A stretch of 20,677 nucleotides of DNA from Chloroflexota bacterium. GTDB lineage: Bacteria; Chloroflexota; Limnocylindria; Limnocylindrales; CSP1-4. Positions 14,455-20,677 of the stretch are shown here, one piece after another; positions within the stretch are counted from its first letter, which is position 1; the number at the start of each line of letters is the position of its first letter. A program made the position numbers and the translations under genes. The DNA is taken from the NCBI GenBank assembly GCA_021812735.1, contig JAKAMV010000068.1:1-20677 (forward strand), written 5' to 3'. The notes beneath the pieces are model-generated. The model had not been told where the DNA came from. It was given only the letters and a program-made list of their open reading frames with translations, and did not search any database.

Positions 14455-15341
14455 GCGCGAACGCGGAGGTCGGGCCGGTCGGCGACATGCCGGCCGAGCA
14501 GGTGGTGGCGGCGGCGCGGATGGTCCGCGAGGGCCGCATGATCTCGCTCGCGGCGACGCGGTTCCCGGGCATGCCCCTGTTCCCGGGCCACCCGCCGTTC
14601 CAGGTGCTCAACTACCGGACGCCGCGCGGCATCCGCGTGACGGGCGCCCAGCCGTGGGGCCCGGTCAACGACGCGGGCCTGGGCTACATGGCCGAGTACC
14701 TCATGGCCACCACTCACTCGGGCGCCCACATGGACGCCCTGGCCCACATGACCATCGGCGACGACATGCACTGGTACGGCGGCGGCAATGCCGACCAGCA
14801 CCTGACCGACTTCGGGCCCGTCCACGGCGACGCGGCCAAGATGCCGCCGTTCTTCACCCGCGGCGTGCTGATCGACGCGCCGACCTACCGCGGCGTGGAC
14901 TGCCTGCCCAAGGGCTCGCCGATCGACGCCGCGGAGATGGACGCGATCTGCGCGGCCGAGGGCGTCGAGGTCCGTCCCTGGGACGTGGTGGTGATCCGGA
15001 CCGGCTACATGGGCCTGTGGCCGGACGCGGAGCGGATGGCCGCCCACAAGACGCCGGGCCCGGACATCTCGGCCGCCCGCTGGATGCTGGAGCGGGGCGT
15101 GATCGCCGTCGGCTCCGACACCGAGACCTTCGAGGTCCAGCCGGCGCCCGACCCCGGCCCCGAGGGCAACCCCCAGCCCGTGCACACTGCGCTGCTCATC
15201 GAGCGGGGCGTGTACATCATGGAGAGCCTCGACCTCGAGGAGCTCGCCCGCCAGCAGGTGTACGAGTTCGCGTTCGTCGCCCTCCCCGTCAAGATCCGCG
15301 GCGCCACCGCCTCCATGGTGGATCCCGTCGCTGTCATCTGA
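14451..15341 (+). CDS. Cyclase-family metal-dependent hydrolase (kynurenine formamidase-like)
   Basis: A 296-residue member of the cyclase family (PF04199), which includes kynurenine formamidase and isatin hydrolase. These enzymes use a divalent metal to hydrolyse amide, lactam or lactone bonds or open rings. The signature appears as HSGAHMDALAH (89-99), corresponding to HxGTHxDxPxH, with a second conserved block GSDTETFE (221-228). Thr is replaced by Ala and Pro by Ala in the signature, but the metal-binding His and Asp residues remain. GTG 14451 overlaps the molybdenum-subunit stop (GTGA). A likely role is hydrolysis of the hydroxylase product; that is inference from coupling. Confidence 0.9.
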   Translation: MSANAEVGPVGDMPAEQVVAAARMVREGRMISLAATRFPGMPLFPGHPPFQVLNYRTPRGIRVTGAQPWGPVNDAGLGYMAEYLMATTHSGAHMDALAHMTIGDDMHWYGGGNADQHLTDFGPVHGDAAKMPPFFTRGVLIDAPTYRGVDCLPKGSPIDAAEMDAICAAEGVEVRPWDVVVIRTGYMGLWPDAERMAAHKTPGPDISAARWMLERGVIAVGSDTETFEVQPAPDPGPEGNPQPVHTALLIERGVYIMESLDLEELARQQVYEFAFVALPVKIRGATASMVDPVAVI

Positions 15342-15395
15342 GCCGCGCTCACCCGCGGACCACCCGCCACGCCCGAGCTTCCGAGAGGACCGCCC

Positions 15396-17507
15396 GTGAC
15401 CTTCGTCTACGCGTACGACCACCGCTTCGACCTCCCGTTCGACCAGCTCAAGCTGCTCGTCGGGGGGAAGGCCGCCGGCATCAACGAGATGGCGGTGCGG
15501 CTGGGGCTGCCGGTGCCGCCCGCGTTCGTGCTCACGACGGAGGCCTGCAACCGCTTCCTGGCCGACGGCTGGCCCGACGGCCTCGACGCCGAGGTCCGGG
15601 AGCACATGGCCCGCCTCGAGGCGATCGTTGGGCGGCGCTTCGGCGATCCCGCCGACCCGCTGCTGGTGTCGGTCCGCTCGGGTGCGCCGGTATCGATGCC
15701 GGGGATGATGGAGACGATCCTCAACCTGGGCCTCAACGCGGCGACGGAGGCCGGCCTCGCCGCCGCCTCCGGCGACCCGGCGTTCGCGCGCAACTGCCAC
15801 GACCGGTTCCGCGCGCTGTACCGCGACGTCGTGGGCGCGGAGGCGGTCCCGACCGACCCGTGGGACCAGCTGCGGGGCGCCATCGAGGCCGTGTTCCGCT
15901 CCTGGAACGGCGACAAGGCGAGGACCTACCGGACCCACGAGGGGATCAGCGAGACGCTGGGCACCGGCGTGGTGGTCCAGGCGATGGTGTTCGGCAACCT
16001 GGGCGACGAGTCGGGCACGGGCGTGCTGTTCACGCGCAACCCGGCGACCGGCCAGCACGAGCTGTACGGCGACATCGTGTTCCGCGGCCAGGGCGAGGAC
16101 GTGGTCGCCGGCGGCCACGACACCCTGCCCGTGGCCAGCCTCGACGAGCGCATGCCCGAGGTTGCCGCCGAGCTCCACCGGCACGCGGCCGCGCTTGAGC
16201 AGCACTTCGGCGACGCGCGGGACATCGAGTTCACGATCGAGCGCCGGCGGCTGTGGCTGCTCCAGGATCGGACGGCCAAGCGGACCGCCCCGGCGGCGCT
16301 GCGGATGGCCGTGGACATGGCCGAGGACCCGTCCTTCCCGCTCACGCGCGAGCAGGCCGTGCGCCGCGTGGCCGCGGTCCTGGGCGATCCGCCCCGGCAC
16401 GTCCTGCAGGCGGGCGACGCAGGCGCGCCGATCGCAACAGGCCTCGGCGTGTCGCCGGGCGTGGTGTGCGGCGAGGTGGCGCTCACGGCCGAGGATGCAG
16501 TCGCGCGGGCTGACCTCGGCCATGACGTGATCCTGGTCCGCCGCGAGACCTCGCCGGATGATGTCCACGGCATGGCCCGCGCGTGCGGGATCCTGACCGC
16601 CACCGGCGGGTTCGCCAGCCATGCGGCCGTCGTCGCACGCGGCTGGAACAAGCCCGCCGTCGTGGGGGCCGCCGAGGTGTCTCCCGACCCGGCCGCCGGG
16701 CGGGTCGCGATCGCCGGGCGCGTCCTCGAGGCCGGCGCCCTGATCTCGATCGACGGGTCCACGGGCCAGGTCTTCGAGGGGCACGCCGACGGGGTGGAGG
16801 AGATGGTCCCCGAGGCGAAGGTGCTGCTCGGCTGGGCCCGGGAGCTGGGGATCAGCATCGAGGCGCCGGCCGAGGCGGTGGCCGATGCGGGCGGCGGCCC
16901 CGCGAGCGAGGATGATGCCCTGCGCATGCTGGTCGTCCGCGACTTCCGTGACCCGGCGAGCCTGGCGGCGGCGCTCGGCTGCTCGGTGGAGGACGCGACC
17001 GGCGTGCTGGGGCGCCTCGTGGATGCGGGCGCGGCCGAGCCGTCGGCTGGCGTGTTCAAGCTGACCGCCGAGGGCAGGACGAAGGGGGCGGCACTGATGG
17101 CGGCCGACACCCGCGCCTGGGGTCTGGACCGCGCATCGGCCGCGCTCGAGGCGTTCATCGCGCTCGACCGCCGCGTCAAGGCGTTCGCCACGGCATGGCA
17201 GCTGCGCGACGGCGCGCCGAACACGCACGCCGACGCCGCGTACGACGCGGAGGTGCTGGCCGGCCTCGCGCCGCTGCACGCGGACGTCGTGGCGTGGCTC
17301 GACGGCGCCGCCGCGGGCCTGCCCAGGCTGGCGCAGTACGGCGCCCGTCTCGCCGCGGCTGCGGAGGCCGTGGCAGGCGGCAACGGGAAGTACGTCGCGT
17401 CGCCGCGGGTCGACTCGTACCACGGCGTCTGGTTCGAGCTCCACGAGGACCTGATCATCCTCGCGGGCCGCAACCGCGCGGACGAGGTGGCGGCAGGGCG
17501 CGCGTAG
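15396..17507 (+). CDS. Pyruvate phosphate dikinase-like protein lacking the PEP/pyruvate barrel, with a C-terminal winged-helix-like region
   Basis: A 703-residue dikinase-family protein. Residues 1-300 form the PPDK ATP-grasp part: GGKAAGINEM (23-32), SVRSGAPVSMPGMMETILNL (92-111), GVLFTRNPATG (209-219) and a closing LLQDRTAKRT. Residues 345-465 are the phosphohistidine swivel: ETSPDDVHGM, then LTATGGFASHAAVVARG with His409 at the catalytic position, then KPAVVG. The TIM barrel that binds PEP/pyruvate in true PPDK (about 870 residues) is missing. Instead residues 505-570 look like a winged helix and 575-703 are mostly helical, ending with LHEDLIILAGRNR. ATP could phosphorylate His409, with phosphate passed to a non-pyruvate acceptor, perhaps through the first operon protein. 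GTG 15396 follows GAGAGGA. It ends the operon. Confidence 0.88.
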   Translation: MTFVYAYDHRFDLPFDQLKLLVGGKAAGINEMAVRLGLPVPPAFVLTTEACNRFLADGWPDGLDAEVREHMARLEAIVGRRFGDPADPLLVSVRSGAPVSMPGMMETILNLGLNAATEAGLAAASGDPAFARNCHDRFRALYRDVVGAEAVPTDPWDQLRGAIEAVFRSWNGDKARTYRTHEGISETLGTGVVVQAMVFGNLGDESGTGVLFTRNPATGQHELYGDIVFRGQGEDVVAGGHDTLPVASLDERMPEVAAELHRHAAALEQHFGDARDIEFTIERRRLWLLQDRTAKRTAPAALRMAVDMAEDPSFPLTREQAVRRVAAVLGDPPRHVLQAGDAGAPIATGLGVSPGVVCGEVALTAEDAVARADLGHDVILVRRETSPDDVHGMARACGILTATGGFASHAAVVARGWNKPAVVGAAEVSPDPAAGRVAIAGRVLEAGALISIDGSTGQVFEGHADGVEEMVPEAKVLLGWARELGISIEAPAEAVADAGGGPASEDDALRMLVVRDFRDPASLAAALGCSVEDATGVLGRLVDAGAAEPSAGVFKLTAEGRTKGAALMAADTRAWGLDRASAALEAFIALDRRVKAFATAWQLRDGAPNTHADAAYDAEVLAGLAPLHADVVAWLDGAAAGLPRLAQYGARLAAAAEAVAGGNGKYVASPRVDSYHGVWFELHEDLIILAGRNRADEVAAGRA

Positions 17508-17517
17508 GGGCAGGGCA

Positions 17518-17546
17518 GCGCGCCGGCGGGTTGGCCGCCGACGCGC
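17518..17546. terminator. Bidirectional terminator hairpin between the seven-gene operon and the PEP-hydrolase-family gene
   Basis: GCGCGCCGGCGG (17518-17529) pairs with 17535-17546 at 11 of 12 positions around a 5-base loop. It fills the 57-base gap between convergent stops at 17507 and 17565. No T-tract is seen. Confidence 0.65.
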
Positions 17547-17564
17547 GTGAACCCGCGGGGATCG

Positions 17565-18407
17565 TCAGGCGGGCCCGGCCACCGCCAGCTGCTTGAACTC
17601 CGCCACCTGGGCTTTGATCGCCCGCTCGGTGGGCAGCCGCTCCACCGACGAGGCGCCGAAGAAGCCGTGCACGCCGGGCATGCGCCGAAGCGCCTCGCCC
17701 ACGTTGGCCGGCTCGTCGAACGGTCCCCCGTGGCACAGGATGATGACGTCCTTGCGGACGCTCCGGCCCGCCTCGGCCATCGCCATGACCTTGTCGATCG
17801 CCTGGTCGAGCGTGAACGCCACGCCCGCGCCGATCGTGCCGGCGGTCGTCAGGCCGACGTGGGCGACCAGCTGGTCGGCGCCCGCCCCCACCATGGCCCT
17901 GGCCTGGTCGGGGTCGAAGACGTAGGGCGAGCAGAACATGTCTTGGGCGTGGGCCTCGGCGATGGCCGCGACCTCCTTGTCGTAGCCCATGCCGGTGGCC
18001 TCGAGGTTCTTGCGGAAGTCCCCGTCGATCAGGCCCACGGTCGGGAAGTTCTGGACGCCGTCGAAGCCGAGCTCGCGCAGCTGGCGCAGGAAGACCCTCA
18101 TGATCCGGAACGGGTCGGTGCCGTTGATGCCCGCCAGCACGGCCATCCGGCTCACGACCGGGAGGACCTCGGCCGCCATCTCGACCACGATCCCGTTGGC
18201 GTCGCCGTAGGCGAGGAGGCCGGCCAGCGAGCCTCGCCCGGCCATCCGGTAGCGGCCGCTGTTGTAGATGATCGCCATGTCGGCGCCGCCGGCCTCGGCC
18301 ATCTTGGCGCTGATGCCGGTGCCGGCCCCGGCGCCCACGATCGGGATGCCGGCCTCGATGTTCGCCCGCAGGCGGTGCTCCAGTTCGGCGCGCGGAATGA
18401 AGGGCAT
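17565..18407 (-). CDS. Phosphoenolpyruvate hydrolase-family TIM-barrel protein (Tm-1 C-terminal domain homologue)
   Basis: A 280-residue protein of the PEP_hydrolase family (PF09370), a TIM barrel related to PEP-mutase-like enzymes, found alone or as the C-terminal half of Tm-1-type proteins. Visible family features are [14 protein letters not shown] (22-35), [20 protein letters not shown] (44-63), [14 protein letters not shown] (116-129), and a glycine-rich end with CHGGPFDEP and [13 protein letters not shown]. The biochemical reaction of the family is poorly defined despite its name. ATG 18407 follows GAGGAG. It lies 28 bases downstream of the Tm-1/UPF0261 gene and is almost certainly in one operon and one functional unit with it. 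Confidence 0.9.
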   Translation of the reverse strand: MPFIPRAELEHRLRANIEAGIPIVGAGAGTGISAKMAEAGGADMAIIYNSGRYRMAGRGSLAGLLAYGDANGIVVEMAAEVLPVVSRMAVLAGINGTDPFRIMRVFLRQLRELGFDGVQNFPTVGLIDGDFRKNLEATGMGYDKEVAAIAEAHAQDMFCSPYVFDPDQARAMVGAGADQLVAHVGLTTAGTIGAGVAFTLDQAIDKVMAMAEAGRSVRKDVIILCHGGPFDEPANVGEALRRMPGVHGFFGASSVERLPTERAIKAQVAEFKQLAVAGPA

Positions 18408-18435
18408 GGTGCGACTCCTCGATGGTGCAGCGCGG

Positions 18436-19656
18436 TCAGGCCTTGGCGGCGAGCTCGGCCAGCAGCCGATCGGCCATGGCGTCGGCGAAGGCCGGGTCGT
18501 TGACGTTGGCGTCGATCTCGACGAGGTCCACCCGGGACCGGTCGAGGTTGGCGCGGAGGGCGTCGAACAGGGCGGCGTCGGCCACCGGGTCGTGGAACGG
18601 CATCCCCTCGGCGTCGATCATGCTCACGCCGCCGAGCGGGATGAACAGCGCCGTGGGCCCCGTGGCCGCGTTGAGCTTGCCCGCGATGATCTCGCCCAGG
18701 CGGCGGTTCTCCTCGCGCGTCGTCCGCATCAGCGTGACCTGCGGGTTGTGGACGTACAGGTTCCGGTCGCGGAACTGCTCTGGCACCGTGTCCATGGGGC
18801 CGAAGTTGACCATGTCCAGCGCGCCCAGCGAGACGACCTGCGGGATGCCCGCCCTGGCCGCGGCGTCGAGGCGGGTCGGCCCGGCGGACAGGACCCCGCC
18901 CACCAGCTCGTCGCACCACTCGGTGGTGGTGACGTCAGCGACGCCCGCCACGAACCCGTCGGAGATCAGCGACTCCATCGCGCGACCGCCGCTGCCGGTC
19001 GCGTGGAAGACCAGCATCTCGTAGCCGGCCGATTCGATCCGCTCGCGGACGCGGTCCACGCACGGCGTCGTGACCCCGAACATCGTGGCGGCCACGAGCG
19101 GCTTCTGCTCCGCGTCGCCGGCCTCCTGCTCGGCCATCCCGCAGATCGCGCCGGCTGCGTTGGCGAGCACCCGGCGCGAGACGCGGTTGAGGCCCGCCAC
19201 GTCCACGACGGAGTACATCATCGTGATGTCCTTCACGTCGACGTAGGGGGCCACGTTGCCCGACGCCATCGTCGAGACGATCAGCTTGGGCATGCCGACC
19301 GGGAGCGCCTGCATCGCGGTGGCGCCGATCGAGGTCCCGCCGGACCCGCCCATCGCGAACACGGCGTCGAACTTGCCCGCCGCCAGCAGGTCCAGGGCCA
19401 GCGACCTGGCCCCGAGGCCCATGATCTCCAGCGCATGCCCCCGGTCGCGCCGCTCGCGCAGCTCGGCCAGGGTGCCTCCACCTGCCTCCGCGGTTCTTGA
19501 AGAGGGGCTGTCGGGCTCGAACACCGGCTCGCCCAGGACGCCGGCATCGAGCATGAACACCCGGTGGCCGCGCGCCCGGATCAGGTCGCGCACGTAGGCG
19601 TACTCCCGACCCTTGGTGTCCAGCGTGCCGATCAGCAGGATGGTCTTCGCCGACAT
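18436..19656 (-). CDS. Tm-1-like ATP-binding protein (UPF0261 family)
   Basis: A 406-residue UPF0261/Tm-1-like protein. It begins with [20 protein letters not shown] (5-24), the family signature. Glycine-rich nucleotide-binding loops follow: [11 protein letters not shown] (100-110) and [13 protein letters not shown] (127-139). Later come [23 protein letters not shown] and a terminal block around [17 protein letters not shown]. Plant Tm-1 binds ATP through this domain, but the role of bacterial homologues is unknown. ATG 19656 follows AAGGGAGG; the upstream in-frame extension is low-complexity and not family-like. A PEP-hydrolase-family gene follows after 28 bases, and in Tm-1 proteins these two parts are fused. 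The upstream gene is a zinc alcohol dehydrogenase. Confidence 0.92.
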   Translation of the reverse strand: MSAKTILLIGTLDTKGREYAYVRDLIRARGHRVFMLDAGVLGEPVFEPDSPSSRTAEAGGGTLAELRERRDRGHALEIMGLGARSLALDLLAAGKFDAVFAMGGSGGTSIGATAMQALPVGMPKLIVSTMASGNVAPYVDVKDITMMYSVVDVAGLNRVSRRVLANAAGAICGMAEQEAGDAEQKPLVAATMFGVTTPCVDRVRERIESAGYEMLVFHATGSGGRAMESLISDGFVAGVADVTTTEWCDELVGGVLSAGPTRLDAAARAGIPQVVSLGALDMVNFGPMDTVPEQFRDRNLYVHNPQVTLMRTTREENRRLGEIIAGKLNAATGPTALFIPLGGVSMIDAEGMPFHDPVADAALFDALRANLDRSRVDLVEIDANVNDPAFADAMADRLLAELAAKA

Positions 19657-19670
19657 ACGGCCTCCCTTTC

Positions 19671-19690
19671 GCCCGGCCGGAGAGCCGGGC
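19671..19690 (-). other. Intercistronic hairpin upstream of the Tm-1-like gene
   Basis: GCCCGGC (19671-19677) and GCCGGGC (19684-19690) form a 7-bp stem with a 6-base loop. It lies just before the ribosome site of the Tm-1-like gene in the 94-base gap after the alcohol dehydrogenase. It may be a weak terminator, attenuator or processing site. No separate promoter is evident in the gap. Confidence 0.35.
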
Positions 19691-19750
19691 CGAACTCCCA
19701 TTGGGGACGCCCGTGATTGACGATGGCCGCGTGGTGGCACGCGGTTGGGG

Positions 19751-20677
19751 TCAGGGGTTGACGATGATCTTGATCGCGCCGCTCGCGCGGTCGTTGAACG
19801 TGTCGATCGCCTGCTGGTACTGCTCGAGCGGGAAGCGGTGCGTGATCAGCTCCTTGACGCGGATGCGGCCCTCCTCGACGAGCGGCATCACGCGGCGCAT
19901 CTCGCCCGCGGACGCACGCGAGCCGACCAGCTCCACCTCGTCGAGGACGAGGCGCTGGAGGTTGATCGCGACGCCCTCGGTGGGGATGCCGACGGCCGCC
20001 ACGCGGCCGCCGCGCCGGGCGATCGCCAGCGCGGCGTTCACCATCTCGGGCACGCCCGCGCACTCGAGGACGACGTCCGCCCCGAGCCCCCCGTTGAAGG
20101 CGCGCGCGGCCGCCACCGGATCGCCGGTCGTGCTGTCCACGGTGTCGAAGCCGAGCGCCTTCGCCTTGGCCAGCCGATGGCCGCGCCCGACGACCACGGC
20201 CCGCGCGGCACCCATCGCGAGGGCTGCGTCGGCCGCCAGCAGGCCGATGGTCCCGGCGCCGGTGATGGCGACGGTGTCGCCCGGGCGCACGCCTCCGCGG
20301 ACGGCCACGTGGAGCGCGATCGAGGCTGGGTCGATGAGCGCCCCCTCGTCGAAGGAGAGGCCGTCGGGGAGGCGGAAGATGGTCTTGATGCCCTGCACCA
20401 CGTACGTGGCGTCCGCCCCCTGGTGGTTGTGGCCGTACTGGCGGTGCAGCCCCGCCTTGCCGTAGTTCTCGCAAAGGTTGTAGCGGCCCTCGACGCATTT
20501 CTGGCAAACGCCGCACGCGTCGTGGCTGGTGCCTGCCACGCGGTCGCCGATCTTCCAGCCATAACCCTCGGCGCCCGGCCCCAGCGCCGCGATCTCGCCC
20601 GCCCACTCGTGGCCGGGGATGAACGGGAACGACGACGGCCAGAAGCCGGGGTAGTCGCCGTGGATCAGGTGGGCGTC
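19751..20677 (-). CDS. Zinc-dependent alcohol dehydrogenase (MDR family), N-terminus outside window
   Basis: 308 residues of a medium-chain zinc dehydrogenase are visible, and the frame is open to the window end. The catalytic-zinc motif GHEWAGE lies near the start of the visible part. The structural-zinc cysteines follow as Cys-x2-Cys-x2-Cys-x7-Cys in ACGVCQKCVEGRYNLC. The NAD(P)-binding Rossmann loop is ITGAGTIGLLAADAA. The pattern resembles threonine, sorbitol or other polyol dehydrogenases rather than class I ethanol dehydrogenases; the substrate cannot be fixed. An internal GTG at 20539 is not the real start because conserved residues lie upstream of it. It precedes the Tm-1-like gene on the same strand and may be in one operon with it. 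Confidence 0.93.
   Translation of the reverse strand, partial: DAHLIHGDYPGFWPSSFPFIPGHEWAGEIAALGPGAEGYGWKIGDRVAGTSHDACGVCQKCVEGRYNLCENYGKAGLHRQYGHNHQGADATYVVQGIKTIFRLPDGLSFDEGALIDPASIALHVAVRGGVRPGDTVAITGAGTIGLLAADAALAMGAARAVVVGRGHRLAKAKALGFDTVDSTTGDPVAAARAFNGGLGADVVLECAGVPEMVNAALAIARRGGRVAAVGIPTEGVAINLQRLVLDEVELVGSRASAGEMRRVMPLVEEGRIRVKELITHRFPLEQYQQAIDTFNDRASGAIKIIVNP

Noticed and set aside
14202..17444. Minus-strand open frame of 1080 codons, and similar long frames at 8446-10575 (minus) and 860-2293 (plus)
   Set aside because: They run antisense to genes with clear family motifs, are rich in Arg/His/Gly/Val low-complexity sequence and arise from the high GC content.
15396..17507. Annotating this gene simply as pyruvate phosphate dikinase
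   Set aside because: The PEP/pyruvate-binding barrel is absent, so the classical reaction is not supported.

Overview
The window is about 20.7 kb of very GC-rich bacterial DNA. GTG starts are frequent, gene junctions often overlap by 4 bases, and the opposite strands carry long spurious open frames. The gene families (DeoR and FCD-type GntR regulators, a CoxMSL-like molybdenum hydroxylase, a split transketolase, dikinase-like proteins, a Tm-1-like protein) suit a soil-type Chloroflexota or Actinomycetota genome. That taxonomic call is inference; no rRNA or other marker gene is present. I found no tRNA, rRNA, CRISPR array, insertion sequence or phage gene.

Layout from left to right. (1) 1-1699, minus strand: a DeoR regulator followed by a TPP-dependent dehydrogenase E1 alpha subunit cut by the window edge. 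(2) 1740-2558, plus: a tyrosine phosphatase divergent from deoR. (3) 2674-3260, minus: a DUF1097 membrane protein broken by a one-base frameshift. It is divergent from (4) 3506-4183, plus: a GntR/FCD regulator. (5) 4260-5199, minus: an internally duplicated four-helix membrane protein and a small lipoprotein. (6) 5416-7609, minus: a translationally coupled operon of a cupin and the two halves of a transketolase. (7) 7963-17507, plus: a seven-gene operon comprising a PEP-synthase-like phosphohistidine protein, an HPr-kinase-like ATPase, the FAD, [2Fe-2S] and molybdopterin subunits of a molybdenum hydroxylase, a cyclase-family hydrolase, and a pyruvate-phosphate-dikinase-like protein lacking the PEP barrel. 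(8) 17565-20677, minus: a zinc alcohol dehydrogenase (N-terminus outside the window), a Tm-1/UPF0261 protein and a PEP-hydrolase-family TIM barrel protein.

The most informative non-coding signal is an AT-rich palindrome with core TRATCGATYA. It occurs twice between the DUF1097 gene and gntR, and twice between the cupin-transketolase operon and the seven-gene operon. At each place it overlaps or abuts promoter-like elements. I infer that the GntR protein regulates itself, the membrane protein and both large operons, which would make blocks 3, 4, 6 and 7 one regulon.

Taken together the locus looks like an inducible catabolic pathway of unknown substrate. It would combine oxidation by a molybdenum hydroxylase, ring or amide/lactone opening by the cyclase-family enzyme, ATP-driven phosphorylation by an unusual two-protein phosphohistidine system, and two-carbon-unit chemistry by the split transketolase. 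Block 8 may supply a dehydrogenase step and the Tm-1/PEP-hydrolase pair. The substrate and step order cannot be read from the sequence. Three convergent junctions carry strong hairpins that probably act as bidirectional terminators.
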